DNA of 64,000 bases from Acinetobacter lwoffii (GTDB lineage: Bacteria > Pseudomonadota > Gammaproteobacteria > Pseudomonadales > Moraxellaceae): NCBI RefSeq assembly GCF_024129435.1, contig NZ_JAMXXN010000005.1, positions 62,001-126,000 of the forward strand, read 5' to 3'. Every line of letters begins with the position of its first letter. Positions within the stretch are counted from its first letter, which is position 1. Shown here in pieces: positions 27,110 to 36,136 of the stretch. Position numbers and translations under genes: made by a program. Under the pieces are notes generated by a model. That model made no database searches and was not told the DNA's origin. It was given only the letters and a program-made list of their open reading frames with translations.

Positions 27110-27928
27110 TTAAAGTTTTAGTTGCTGTTGCATCATTTCCAGAATCTCTTGCCACAGTGGGCGAATGGGTTCGAGTAAGGCCAAGTTATGTTGATAAAGC
27201 AGCACACAAATGCCGAAACCGACAAGCAGGGCAATCAGATTGAACAGGTGGCTACGCTGCATTTTTTGACCGATGTACCAGAGCAAGGTGAGAAAAGCAC
27301 CCATCAGCATGCCGCCAATATGTGCGGCATTGTTGATTCCGCTGATCATAAAGCCTAGCGCGAGGTTTAGACCCATCATCATCACCAGGGTTTTTTTATC
27401 GAGAATAAAACGTTGCTGTGGCAGCATTGGCAATAAGGCTAGCACTGTCAGTGAAGCCCCGAGTCCCATCACAGCACCAGATGCGCCGGCACTGACCGCA
27501 GGCAATAAATCCGGATTGGCCACACCGCCTTCGATCAGGCTATAGCTGTCTTGAATGTTCATATAGCCACTGAGCAGGCTGCCCATTAATCCGGCACACA
27601 CATACAGGCCAATAAAATACATCCGGCCAAACAGCTGTTCGGCAACACTACCAAAAATATACAAGGCCCACATATTCAACATCAGGTGAATCAGGCCAAA
27701 ATGAAAAAACATGCTGCTAAACAAGCGCATGGGTTCCGCTAAATAGGTTAAAGGTGCATAATCGGCACCCCAGAGAATAGCGTCTCGGGTACTCGGCTGG
27801 CTAACATCCATGCCATGCATGGCTTGCCAGCCAAATAATCCAACATTGATCCCGATTAAAATGGCGGTGATCCACCAGAGATGCATTTCAAGTTTGCGAT
27901 GTTCGACAGGGGGAGAGTATTCAGACAT
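27110..27928 (-). CDS. Rhomboid family intramembrane serine protease (second copy)
   Basis: A 272-aa membrane protease with about seven helices. Catalytic Ser in SAGASGAVMG (about 150), catalytic His in INNAAHIGGMLMG (about 203), and the rhomboid fold signature FFHFGLIHLMLNMWAL. The first helix follows a 15-residue cytoplasmic tail. It is only distantly similar to the rhomboid at 16458-17075, so the pair are not a recent duplication. Divergent from mtgA. Confidence 0.9.
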   Translation of the reverse strand: MSEYSPPVEHRKLEMHLWWITAILIGINVGLFGWQAMHGMDVSQPSTRDAILWGADYAPLTYLAEPMRLFSSMFFHFGLIHLMLNMWALYIFGSVAEQLFGRMYFIGLYVCAGLMGSLLSGYMNIQDSYSLIEGGVANPDLLPAVSAGASGAVMGLGASLTVLALLPMLPQQRFILDKKTLVMMMGLNLALGFMISGINNAAHIGGMLMGAFLTLLWYIGQKMQRSHLFNLIALLVGFGICVLLYQHNLALLEPIRPLWQEILEMMQQQLKL

Positions 27929-28005
27929 GCTATTTTTTTGCTGTGATTGTATATTTCGAATAAGCTTAACACGAAAAATTAAATTTTCAGGAGTAACGCA
28001 CTGAC

Positions 28006-28680
28006 ATGAAAGCCTTTCTGATCCGCACGATGCTTGTCATCGTCAGTGTGATTCTACTGGTTCAATTGTGGATCTTTGCTAGTCTGGCCTGGTGGCGAAC
28101 CAATCCGGTGAACACCACCATGATGATGCGGATTGATTACTGGACAGAACCTTCCAAAGCGATTCAGCATCAGTGGCGTCCTTATGACGAAATCAGCCTG
28201 AATCTGAAACGTGCCATCGTCACTGCGGAAGATGGAAAATTTATTCATCACCATGGTTTTGACTGGGACGGAATTCAAACTGCGCTGAATAAAAACAGAA
28301 ATCAGGGCCGTGTAGTGGCCGGTGGTTCGACAATCTCCCAGCAATTGGCGAAAAACCTGTTCCTCGTCAACAAGCGTTCATTTGTGCGTAAAGGTCAGGA
28401 GGCGGTCGCGACCTGGATGATGGAGCGCATGTGGTCGAAAGAACGGATTCTGGAAGTCTATTTAAACTCGATCGAGTTCGGGGACAATATTTACGGCGTT
28501 GAAGCGGCGGCCAAACATTATTTCGGTAAAACCGCGCAAAGCCTGACCCGCGATCAAGCCATCTTTCTGGCGGCCATTTTGACCAATCCGAAATATTTCC
28601 AGGATCATCGCAATTCCTCTGCATTAAATGCACGTAAACGGATGATTCAGCGCTATATGCGTTATGCAGAATTACCTTAA
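28006..28680 (+). CDS. mtgA: Monofunctional biosynthetic peptidoglycan transglycosylase
   Basis: Polymerises lipid II into glycan strands at the inner membrane. The 224-aa protein has one N-terminal anchor helix (about 5-30) and a GT51 domain: catalytic Glu in [14 protein letters not shown], then [13 protein letters not shown] and [15 protein letters not shown]. No transpeptidase domain follows, so it is the stand-alone type. CAGGAG precedes the ATG. Upstream of ppk, an association known from Acinetobacter. Confidence 0.95.
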   Translation: MKAFLIRTMLVIVSVILLVQLWIFASLAWWRTNPVNTTMMMRIDYWTEPSKAIQHQWRPYDEISLNLKRAIVTAEDGKFIHHHGFDWDGIQTALNKNRNQGRVVAGGSTISQQLAKNLFLVNKRSFVRKGQEAVATWMMERMWSKERILEVYLNSIEFGDNIYGVEAAAKHYFGKTAQSLTRDQAIFLAAILTNPKYFQDHRNSSALNARKRMIQRYMRYAELP

Positions 28681-28696
28681 TTGATGATTTGAAGAG

Positions 28697-28723
28697 AAAG
28701 CCCAATTATTTGGGCTTTTTTTT
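28697..28723 (+). terminator. Terminator after mtgA
   Basis: AAAGCCCAA-TTAT-TTGGGCTTT followed by a run of eight T; separates mtgA from ppk. Confidence 0.85.
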
Positions 28724-28728
28724 ATGAA

Positions 28729-28746
28729 ATTGTCATCAATTTGAAG
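28729..28746 (+). promoter_or_regulatory. Possible Pho-box half-site upstream of ppk
   Basis: The TTGTCATCAATTTG stretch matches the first half of a Pho box (compare the site before pit), but the second repeat is weak. ppk is a plausible PhoB target on biological grounds. Low confidence. Confidence 0.25.
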
Positions 28747-28792
28747 CATACTTGGAGCGATAAGCACAATTTTAAATCCGCATAGGTTTGAT

Positions 28793-30874
28793 ATGAATAC
28801 GGCAGCCAGCACAACTTCAGCACAGCCCGAATATACATATAATGATCGTTATATTAATCGCGAACTGTCTATCCTAGACTTCCATTTACGTGTCCTGGAA
28901 CAGGCTGTCGATCCTTTACATCCATTGCTCGAACGCATGAATTTCCTGTTGATTTTCTCACGTAATCTGGACGAGTTTTTTGAAATCCGGGTCGCCGGGA
29001 TGATGGAACAACTGGATCTGGATAATGAAAGCCGGAGTCCGGATGGCTTGACTCCAAAGCAGGTTTTAGAACAGATTTCTAAAACCGCACATGCTGCCAT
29101 TGAACGTCAATACCGTATTTTAAATGAAGAAATTTTGCCAAAACTGCGTGAGGAAGATATTTGCTTCTTGCGCCGTGGTGAATTGACCCCAGCGCAATCT
29201 GCCTGGATTAAAAAATATTTTCAGGAGCAGGTTGCGCCGGTTCTCACGCCGATCAGCCTAGACCCAGCGCATCCATTCCCGCGGCTGGTGAATAAATCAC
29301 TGAACTTTATTGTGACACTGGAAGGCAAAGACGCCTTTGGCCGTCAGATTGATCTGGCTGTGGTGCCTGCACCGCGTTCACTGCCACGCGTAGTGCGTTT
29401 ACCGGATGAACTGACCGATGGAAAAGAACATCATGTGATGCTGTCGGCGATTATTCATGAGCATGTGTCTGATCTGTTCCCTGGGATGACGGCGACTGGC
29501 TGTTATCAGTTCCGTGTTACCCGAAATGCCGATTTAGCCTTGAATGAAGATGTTGAAGATCTAGCCAAGGCACTCAAAGGCGAACTCAGTTCACGCCGTT
29601 TTGGCCGCGCCGTGCGTCTGGAAGTGACAGAAAATTGTCCGCAGCATATTTATGAATATCTACTGAATGAATTTGATCTGGACGACGAGCAGCTTTATAA
29701 AGTCGCGGGCCCGGTCAATCTGGCACGTTTGCTATCTAACTTTAAACGTCCGCATTTACGTTATGACTCGCATACTCCCATCATTCCTAAAGTACTGAAA
29801 AAATCTGAAAATATTTTTAGTGCAATGCAGAAGCAAGATATTCTGCTGCATCATCCCTTTGAATCTTTTGCTCCGGTCATTTCATTATTACGTGAAGCGG
29901 CACGCGATCCGCAAGTACTGGCGATCAAGCAAACCTTGTACCGTAGTGGACCAGATTCTGAAATTGTCCAAGTGCTGGCTGAAGCTGCCCGCAATGGCAA
30001 GGAAGTCACCGCAGTGATTGAATTGCGTGCGCGTTTCGATGAAGAATCCAATATTGCAGTGGCCAATGTCCTGCAAGAAGCCGGTGCGGTCGTGGTCTAC
30101 GGCATTGTCGGTTACAAGACTCACGCCAAGATGATTCTGGTGGTGCGCCGGGAAAATAACAAACTGGTGCGCTATGTGCATCTGGGCACCGGTAATTATC
30201 ACGCCGGCAATGCGCGAATTTATACCGATTATGGTCTGTTAACGACGGATAAAGATCTTTGTGAAGATGTGCATCGTATTTTCCAGGAACTGACCGGTAT
30301 GGGGAAAATGGCCAAGCTGAAAAAGCTACTGCATGCGCCATTTACCTTACATGCCCAGTTACTGAACTATATTGATAATGAAATTGCTTATGCTCAGGCA
30401 GGGAAACCGGCGCAGATCATTGTCAAAGTCAATGCGCTGACCGAAATGCAATTAATTAATAAACTCTATGAGGCTTCTCAGGCCGGGGTACAGATTGACC
30501 TGATTATTCGCTCGATTTGCAGTTTGCGTCCGGGGTTGCCGGGTCTGTCGGAAAATATCCGGGTGCGTTCAATTGTCGGACGTTTCCTGGAACATACCCG
30601 CGTGTATTATTTCAGCAATAATGGCAATTCACGTATTTACTGTTCAAGTGCAGACTGGATGGATCGTAACCTGTTTAATCGGGTCGAGGCCTGTTTCCCG
30701 GTCGAAGATGAAGCCTTGAAAAAACGCATCTATCAACAAGGTCTGTTGAATTACCTGAAAGACAACCAGCAATCCTGGTTATTGCAAGGTGATGGTACCT
30801 GGCTGCGGGCACAGCCAAAAGAAGGTGAAAAACCGCATAATGCACAACGTATTCTGTTAGAGCTGTTTAAATAA
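28793..30874 (+). CDS. ppk1: Polyphosphate kinase 1
   Basis: Reversibly polymerises ATP gamma-phosphate into polyphosphate. The 693 aa show the PPK1 order: N-terminal helical domain ([17 protein letters not shown]), head domain, and two phospholipase-D-like C-terminal domains. The autophosphorylated His is in GYKTHAKMI (about 445) and the second conserved His in [17 protein letters not shown] (about 465-480). A downstream basic patch is [17 protein letters not shown]. Length is standard. Independent transcription unit between two terminators. Confidence 0.97.
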   Translation: MNTAASTTSAQPEYTYNDRYINRELSILDFHLRVLEQAVDPLHPLLERMNFLLIFSRNLDEFFEIRVAGMMEQLDLDNESRSPDGLTPKQVLEQISKTAHAAIERQYRILNEEILPKLREEDICFLRRGELTPAQSAWIKKYFQEQVAPVLTPISLDPAHPFPRLVNKSLNFIVTLEGKDAFGRQIDLAVVPAPRSLPRVVRLPDELTDGKEHHVMLSAIIHEHVSDLFPGMTATGCYQFRVTRNADLALNEDVEDLAKALKGELSSRRFGRAVRLEVTENCPQHIYEYLLNEFDLDDEQLYKVAGPVNLARLLSNFKRPHLRYDSHTPIIPKVLKKSENIFSAMQKQDILLHHPFESFAPVISLLREAARDPQVLAIKQTLYRSGPDSEIVQVLAEAARNGKEVTAVIELRARFDEESNIAVANVLQEAGAVVVYGIVGYKTHAKMILVVRRENNKLVRYVHLGTGNYHAGNARIYTDYGLLTTDKDLCEDVHRIFQELTGMGKMAKLKKLLHAPFTLHAQLLNYIDNEIAYAQAGKPAQIIVKVNALTEMQLINKLYEASQAGVQIDLIIRSICSLRPGLPGLSENIRVRSIVGRFLEHTRVYYFSNNGNSRIYCSSADWMDRNLFNRVEACFPVEDEALKKRIYQQGLLNYLKDNQQSWLLQGDGTWLRAQPKEGEKPHNAQRILLELFK

Positions 30875-30886
30875 GTTTAAGTATGT

Positions 30887-30915
30887 AAAGAGGCTGAATA
30901 TTCAGCCTCTTTTTT
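30887..30915. terminator. Bidirectional terminator after ppk1
   Basis: AAAGAGGCTGAATATTCAGCCTCTTT palindrome with T-run; between convergent genes. Confidence 0.85.
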
Positions 30916-30931
30916 ATTCCGAACATAGAAT

Positions 30932-31582
30932 TTAACTGTTCAAGCTGAGTTTAACCAGTTTTCGATAGATGTATTTGACCTGGCTATATATCTGATAATC
31001 TTTCATCTCGAGCTGTTTTTGTCGTTCAGCTTGCGATTGATGTTGACTCAATAATTTTAATAACTGCAATTCAGCGAGGTTAAGACAGGTTTTAGCAATG
31101 GGCTGGTGCAGGATATAGTCTGCCAGTTCAGTATGAATGTAGGCTCCGCCGCGTAAGACAATTTTTAGACTCTCAGCGAACTGCGGTAATGAATCATGAT
31201 GCTGCATATAGCTATCTGCTCCGGATAATAAAGCAGAATAGATGAGTGCTATGGCATCCGTATTGAATATGGCAATAACAGGTGTATCTGAGCTTTGCTG
31301 TTTCAGCTGATGAATCAAACTGATCTTTGAAGTTGTTGCTGCATGATAAAGAATCAGATTAGGCAGATGTTCAGTAATCATGGATTGTGCGGACAGCATA
31401 TTGTCCGCATACAGCAGCATATCTGGCTGATAGCCGAGTTGCTGTAGCACGGTCTGGATTTTTGACAGGTCGAGTCCAGTCGGTGAACGAATCACTAAAA
31501 CCGGTGCAGGCAAAAGGCTAGCCAATAAAACGCGATCCTGTAGATGCAATAGAGAGCTATACTGTGAATCAGGCAGATGCAA
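30932..31582 (-). CDS. Degenerate response-regulator-like protein (receiver plus LuxR-type tail)
   Basis: The 216-aa protein reads like a NarL/FixJ regulator that has lost key residues. The N-terminal half has the alternating strand pattern of a receiver (APVLVIRSP, then NLILYHAATTS, then TPVIAIFNTDA, ALLSGADSYM, and FAESLKIVLRGGAYIH, the typical end of a NarL receiver). The phospho-acceptor Asp expected in the second of these (normally xxLLDLxMP) is replaced by His/Ala. The C-terminal 50 residues align in position with a LuxR helix-turn-helix (LNLAELQLLKLLSQ, QIYSQVKYIYRKL) but lack the usual conserved Glu/Gly/Thr pattern. It follows the oxyR terminator and has no partner kinase nearby. Confidence 0.6.
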   Translation of the reverse strand: MHLPDSQYSSLLHLQDRVLLASLLPAPVLVIRSPTGLDLSKIQTVLQQLGYQPDMLLYADNMLSAQSMITEHLPNLILYHAATTSKISLIHQLKQQSSDTPVIAIFNTDAIALIYSALLSGADSYMQHHDSLPQFAESLKIVLRGGAYIHTELADYILHQPIAKTCLNLAELQLLKLLSQHQSQAERQKQLEMKDYQIYSQVKYIYRKLVKLSLNS

Positions 31583-31667
31583 ATGCCTATCCCAAAGAAT
31601 AGTGATTTAGCTGAAATGTAGAGATTCTAAGTTTCTAGGCGGACTGGATGCATTCAATTCAAGATAT

Positions 31668-31695
31668 AAAAAAGGAGCAACATGTGCTCCTTTTT
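31668..31695 (-). terminator. Terminator after oxyR
   Basis: GGAGCA-ACATG-TGCTCC flanked by A- and T-runs; ends the oxyR transcript on the minus strand. Confidence 0.8.
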
Positions 31696-31707
31696 ATTAT
31701 CTATAGA

Positions 31708-32616
31708 TCAGGCTGCATCGTGCTGAGTGATTTTCTGGAAAATCTGTAATAGCACATCAAACTCGCTTTGCAGCGGTGTGCTTTTACGGGTTACCAATGC
31801 CAGGGTACGACTTGGGGCTGAATCGATCGCTTTTACCTGAATCTCAGGATTGCCTTTAATCATATTGGTATGGATCGCAATTTCAGGCAGCAGGGTAAAG
31901 CCCAGATTTGCAGACACCATTTCGATTAAAGTCGGCAGTGAGCTGGCTTTTAAACGGTGATCATTTTTACGCTCACCAATCGGGCAGGCACTCAAGGCAT
32001 GATCACGCAGGCAATGACCTTCTTCAAGTAACATCAGGCGAGACAGATCCAGATCTTCTAAAGAGTTTGCTTGTGCAGCATGCTGATCAGATTTTTGGTA
32101 AACCAGATACAGATTCTCTTTGGCAATTTCAGCAACTTTCAGACCACGGGTGTCGAAAGGCAATGCCAAAGCCACCATATCCAGGTTGCCATGTTCCAGC
32201 TTTTCTACAATCTTTTCACTTTGCGCTTCATGCAGATGCAACTGGATTTTTGGTAATTGCTTATGCACTTCATCCAGCAGCTGGGACAATAGGAAAGGTG
32301 CAATTGTTGGAATGACGCCGAGATGTAGATCACCGGTTAAAGGTTCACTCATCTCACGACTTAAACGCATTAGGTCCTGAGCATCGGCCAGTAGAACACG
32401 TGCGCGTGCAACCACTTGTTCACCAAGAGGCGTTAAACGAACATTCTGGCGGTCGCGTTCAACAAGTACGCCACCGAGTAAACGCTCCAGCTCCATGATG
32501 CCGCCAGACAAGGTTGACTGGGTGACAAAGGAGCGGCGAGCAGCTTCTGTAAAGTGTAGCGTCTCTGACAGTGTTACGAGGTATGACAGCTGTCTTAGGG
32601 ATGGTAATGCAGCCAT
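31708..32616 (-). CDS. oxyR: LysR-type hydrogen peroxide sensor OxyR
   Basis: Transcription factor activated by peroxide through a disulfide. The 302 aa comprise an N-terminal winged helix (LRQLSYLVTLSETLHFTEAA) and a LysR effector domain. The redox cysteine pair is present in GHCLRDHALSACPIG (about 200-210), which separates OxyR from other LysR proteins. It begins 13 bp after the estB stop codon, and its ribosome-binding AGGA lies in that gap, so it is probably co-transcribed with rubB-estB as in A. baylyi. Confidence 0.95.
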   Translation of the reverse strand: MAALPSLRQLSYLVTLSETLHFTEAARRSFVTQSTLSGGIMELERLLGGVLVERDRQNVRLTPLGEQVVARARVLLADAQDLMRLSREMSEPLTGDLHLGVIPTIAPFLLSQLLDEVHKQLPKIQLHLHEAQSEKIVEKLEHGNLDMVALALPFDTRGLKVAEIAKENLYLVYQKSDQHAAQANSLEDLDLSRLMLLEEGHCLRDHALSACPIGERKNDHRLKASSLPTLIEMVSANLGFTLLPEIAIHTNMIKGNPEIQVKAIDSAPSRTLALVTRKSTPLQSEFDVLLQIFQKITQHDAA

Positions 32617-32629
32617 AGTGTCCTAATGT

Positions 32630-33568
32630 TTATGATTTAAAATGATCAGCAAATAATTCGCTAAGATATGGAATAAAATGCGGTGGGATATCATGCCCCA
32701 TTCCATCAATTAATTCAAATTTAGCCCCTGAAATTGCTTTCGCAACGGCCTTGCCATGGCTAGGAGGCAGCAATCGATCTCGAGAACCATGGACCACCAG
32801 GGTTTCTTGTTTGATTTGCTTGTCCAGTTGCAGCAATGAGCCTGTACATAATATTGCTAAAAACTGTTGAAGTACACCAGCAGGATAGTAACTTCGCTTA
32901 TATAATTTACGGGCGGTCTGCACCGCTTCCAGATGATTGACATAACCTGGTGAGCCGATGATCTTAAACAGTTTCAAACTATGATCAACAATGCCATCTT
33001 CATCTGTTGAAGCCGGTTTGTCAATCAAACTAAAGAGTTGCTTGGGAAAGGGTGGTGGCAACATCGGCTGGTTATTGCTGGTAAACAGTAAGCCCAGTTT
33101 TTTGACTTTGTCCGGATAACGCGCGGCCAGAATCTGGGCAATCATACCGCCCATCGAAGCACCCAGCACATAGACCTGTTCCAGCTGCATTTTTTCAATT
33201 AGCAGACTGACATCTTCAGCCATATCGTAAAGATCATAAGGTGCACCCTGATTACCCAGACCCAGTACAAAACGGCTCATCATTTTCAGGGTATTCAGGC
33301 GTGGACCTTTGTGATGGACTTTTGAAGACAGGCCAATATCACGATTATCAAAACGGATGATGTGATAACCATTGTCAATCAGTGATTTGCAGAAAAAGTC
33401 AGGCCAGTACAGCATTTGCCCACCCAGCCCCATAATCAGCAAAATGGTGGGATGTTCCGGATTTCCACCAACCTCGACATGTAGCTGGATCCCATTACCA
33501 AGATCGACCTTGGTTTCATGCATGAACGAGGTATAAGGGGAAAGATTAAACTGTGCTGCGCTGTACAT
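32630..33568 (-). CDS. estB: Alpha/beta-hydrolase esterase EstB
   Basis: A 312-aa cytoplasmic esterase; no signal peptide. Nucleophile elbow GASMGGM (about 138), oxyanion loop LIMGLGGQMLYW, acid in HGSRDRLLPP, catalytic His in DGMGHDIPPH. It sits between rubB and oxyR, the position of estB in A. baylyi ADP1, on which the symbol is based. The natural ester is unknown; a link to alkane or wax-ester metabolism is inference from the operon. AGGA 8 nt before the ATG supports the start. Confidence 0.85.
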   Translation of the reverse strand: MYSAAQFNLSPYTSFMHETKVDLGNGIQLHVEVGGNPEHPTILLIMGLGGQMLYWPDFFCKSLIDNGYHIIRFDNRDIGLSSKVHHKGPRLNTLKMMSRFVLGLGNQGAPYDLYDMAEDVSLLIEKMQLEQVYVLGASMGGMIAQILAARYPDKVKKLGLLFTSNNQPMLPPPFPKQLFSLIDKPASTDEDGIVDHSLKLFKIIGSPGYVNHLEAVQTARKLYKRSYYPAGVLQQFLAILCTGSLLQLDKQIKQETLVVHGSRDRLLPPSHGKAVAKAISGAKFELIDGMGHDIPPHFIPYLSELFADHFKS

Positions 33569-33625
33569 AGTCGCTGTCCTAATTAAAGGATATTTCGTTT
33601 AAAAAATATCCTTGCTATTAAACCT

Positions 33626-34816
33626 CTAAACCGCAGCAGGAATCAAGTCAGGAACCTGTTTGGTCAAGGTCAGACGCTGTTTGGCTGCAGTGGCGCCCAA
33701 AAGCACGAAACCACGTAAGGTGCCGTTAGCATCGAACGCTTTGGCCAGCATGCCATCGTCAAATTCTTCAGTTTCCCAGGTGACATTCACATCAACCGGT
33801 GCAGGCAATACCGTTAAAGGTGCAGCAGGCGTTTTGACTGCCACCGGCATTGCCGGATAATGCACGGCAGTATGTTCGCCATTTAAGGTTTTTGCCAAAG
33901 CGCGGGCTTGTTGCATGATCGGCATGACATAAGGCAATAAGGTGCCATTGACCTCGGCACAGTCACCTACCGCATAGATATCGGCCTGGTTGGTTTCCAG
34001 TTGCGCGGTGGTTAACACTCCGCGACTGGTGTGTACGTCTGCCTGTTTCGCCAAAGAAATATTCGGCTGTAAGCCCACCGCAGATAACACCACATCCGCA
34101 ACCAAAGACTGGCCATTGGCCAGCGTGACCAGATAATCACCATTGTCCGCACGAGAGACTTTTTCGACTGTTGTGCCCAGGACAAAATGAATGCCGGTTT
34201 CTTCAAGATTCTTCTGGAATGCAGTAGCAACATGTTCTGGCAATAAACGGCCAAGCGGCTGCGGCGCCAAATCAATGACTGTGACCTGATGATCGGTATT
34301 TTGCAGGTCATTGGCAAATTCACAGCCAATCAGGCCTGCACCTAAAATCACCACACGTTTGTCTTCACTTGCTGCCAGATTGTTACGGAAAGCTTTATAG
34401 TCACTTAAATTGTTGACGACATGAATGTCATCGCTGGCATCACCGGCGATCGCCAGACGTACCGGATTGGCACCAATGGCTAATACCAGTTTGCTATAAT
34501 GTTGTGTACTTTCCTGGCCATCTTTTTCCAGAACCAGTTGATGATCTTCCGGATGAATGGCTTTGACCCAGGTATGCTGTTCAATACGCATATTCAGCTG
34601 TGCTGACATTTTAGTGGCATCGCCCAATGGAATTTGTTCAGGTGATTTATTGCCGGCCAGAGCGTTGGAAAGCGTCGGTTTGGCATAATTGACCGCATCA
34701 TCCGCACAGATCATCAGCAATTCAGGTTCTGGATTGAGTTTACGAAATTCACGTGCTACGGCATAACCCGCCATACCTGAACCAATAATGACGATAGGAT
34801 GCATAGTTGTTTCCAT
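33626..34816 (-). CDS. rubB: Rubredoxin-NAD(+) reductase
   Basis: FAD flavoprotein passing electrons from NADH to rubredoxin. Two Rossmann motifs: IVIIGSGMAGYAVA for FAD near the N-terminus and VVILGAGLIGCEFA for NADH at about 155; a third signature is ADIYAVGDCAEV. The frame is open to 34855, but the ATG at 34816 (METTMHPIVI, 396 aa) has GGAG 9 nt upstream; the ATG at 34804 (392 aa) is an alternative. It lies downstream of rubA, separated by a terminator-like hairpin. With RubA it can feed alkane 1-monooxygenase (AlkM), which is not in this window. Confidence 0.93.
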   Translation of the reverse strand: METTMHPIVIIGSGMAGYAVAREFRKLNPEPELLMICADDAVNYAKPTLSNALAGNKSPEQIPLGDATKMSAQLNMRIEQHTWVKAIHPEDHQLVLEKDGQESTQHYSKLVLAIGANPVRLAIAGDASDDIHVVNNLSDYKAFRNNLAASEDKRVVILGAGLIGCEFANDLQNTDHQVTVIDLAPQPLGRLLPEHVATAFQKNLEETGIHFVLGTTVEKVSRADNGDYLVTLANGQSLVADVVLSAVGLQPNISLAKQADVHTSRGVLTTAQLETNQADIYAVGDCAEVNGTLLPYVMPIMQQARALAKTLNGEHTAVHYPAMPVAVKTPAAPLTVLPAPVDVNVTWETEEFDDGMLAKAFDANGTLRGFVLLGATAAKQRLTLTKQVPDLIPAAV

Positions 34817-34856
34817 ATGGTAGAGCTCCATGCTGTATAAATGATTGAAAGGCATA

Positions 34857-34884
34857 AAAAAAGACCATATGGATATGGCCTTTA
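34857..34884 (-). terminator. Terminator-like hairpin between rubA and rubB
   Basis: On the minus strand GGCCATAT-CC-ATATGGTC is followed by seven T. The stem is 8 bp with one G-T pair, extendable by A-T pairs. It lies 12 bp after the rubA stop codon and before the rubB ribosome-binding site, so it may attenuate transcription inside the operon. Confidence 0.6.
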
Positions 34885-34895
34885 ACTGGACGTGA

Positions 34896-35060
34896 TTAGA
34901 CTTCGATCATTTCGAAATCAATTTTAGACACGCCGCAATCTGGACAGGTCCAGTCATCTGGGATATCTTCCCATTTGGTGCCTGCCACGATCCCGTCTTG
35001 AGGCCAACCTTCTGCCTCGTCATAAATCCATCCACATACGATGCATTGAAACTTTCTCAT
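34896..35060 (-). CDS. rubA: Rubredoxin
   Basis: A 54-aa Fe(Cys)4 electron-transfer protein, read directly from the sequence. It begins [20 protein letters not shown] and contains the two metal-binding knuckles CIVCG (6-10) and CPDCG (39-43), plus the conserved [11 protein letters not shown] loop. It carries electrons from RubB to alkane hydroxylase. The ribosome-binding GGAG lies just upstream of ATG 35060. First gene of the rubA-rubB-estB-oxyR block. Confidence 0.96.
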   Translation of the reverse strand: MRKFQCIVCGWIYDEAEGWPQDGIVAGTKWEDIPDDWTCPDCGVSKIDFEMIEV

Positions 35061-35547
35061 GTAACTCTCCAAAACTGAGCAACTGTAGGCGTCAGCTTAA
35101 AATCCATAAAAGGCAAGACTCTAAAAGAATATGACTTTTTAACAGTGAACATATTTGGGTAAATTTTTACGCAGTTCTATTCAGAAAGTAAAGTGAATAA
35201 AAGCCTAATCAGCGAAATTAGCAGCAGAATAGACGACACATTCCTCATTTATCTAAAAATCACGCCAATCAGCTTTTCTGGCGTAGGCGGTTAAAGAATA
35301 AAAAGCTGACAATGGCAAAAATGAGCGTTTATCTTGTGGGATAGACCAAAGTCGAGCAGTTAAAACTTGAGTTTTTAGGTAATTTAAAATTAGTGAAGTC
35401 TGGATTAAATTTTTTTAAAATAAATCAATATAATAAAATCAATATCTTATAATTAAATTCCGAGTTTTTATTAGGCAGCTTGGCTTGTCCGCTCTATTCA
35501 AATAGGTTTAAAATTCCCATATTCCTTTTCTTTTTTTAAGATCTCCC
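35061..35547. other. Divergent intergenic region between rubA and apt
   Basis: AT-rich. It holds one clear inverted repeat, TCAGCTTTT (35269-35277) against AAAAGCTGA (35301-35309), with an overlapping CGCC/GGCG dyad. No gene was seen. Promoters of rubA (minus) and apt (plus) must lie here, but I could not place them securely. Confidence 0.4.
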
Positions 35548-36090
35548 ATGAGCAATTTGTCTACTTCTTTGTGGTCTCACATTCGTACGGTCCAAGATTT
35601 TCCAAAACCAGGAATTTGCTTCTTTGATTTGACCCCACTTTTCATGGGCAATATTGGTCCATTGACTGACGCTTTGATTGCCAGCATTCCTGCTGACAAA
35701 CTGGCAGAAGTAGAAAGCTTTATTGCGGTTGAAGCGCGTGGTTTTGTGTTGGCAAGCTTGTTGGCACAACGTACAGGCAAAGGTTTATTGTTGGTGCGTA
35801 AAGCAGGTAAATTGCCGCCTCCAGTGGTCGGTGTGGGTTATAGCCTGGAATATGGTATAGATCGTTTAGAAATGTCTGCGAACGTTCAGTCCCAGAAAGT
35901 AATTATTGTGGATGATGTTCTGGCAAGTGGCGGAACCTTAAAAGCAGTGAATGAACTGGCTCAAAAATGTCAACATGAAGTACTTGGTGCAAGTATCTTC
36001 CTTGATCTTCCTGACCTGCATGCTGAATTAGGCCTGGATATCTGGTCAGTATTGGATGACAAATCTCAGCCTGAAGCGGCAGTTGCTTAA
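35548..36090 (+). CDS. apt: Adenine phosphoribosyltransferase
   Basis: Purine salvage: adenine plus PRPP gives AMP and pyrophosphate. The 180 aa include the PRPP-binding loop VIIVDDVLASGGTLKA (about 113-128), the N-terminal FPKPGICFFDLTPL of Apt proteins, and AVEARGFVLASLLA. Length is normal. Cytoplasmic; monocistronic with its own terminator. Confidence 0.96.
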   Translation: MSNLSTSLWSHIRTVQDFPKPGICFFDLTPLFMGNIGPLTDALIASIPADKLAEVESFIAVEARGFVLASLLAQRTGKGLLLVRKAGKLPPPVVGVGYSLEYGIDRLEMSANVQSQKVIIVDDVLASGGTLKAVNELAQKCQHEVLGASIFLDLPDLHAELGLDIWSVLDDKSQPEAAVA

Positions 36091-36105
36091 GTCATAATTT
36101 TTTGT

Positions 36106-36136
36106 AAAAAAAGCCCCGAAATTGTGGGGCTTTTTT
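36106..36136. terminator. Bidirectional terminator after apt
   Basis: AAAAAAGCCCC / GGGGCTTTTTT with an 8-nt loop; between convergent apt and the YqiA-like gene. Confidence 0.85.
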
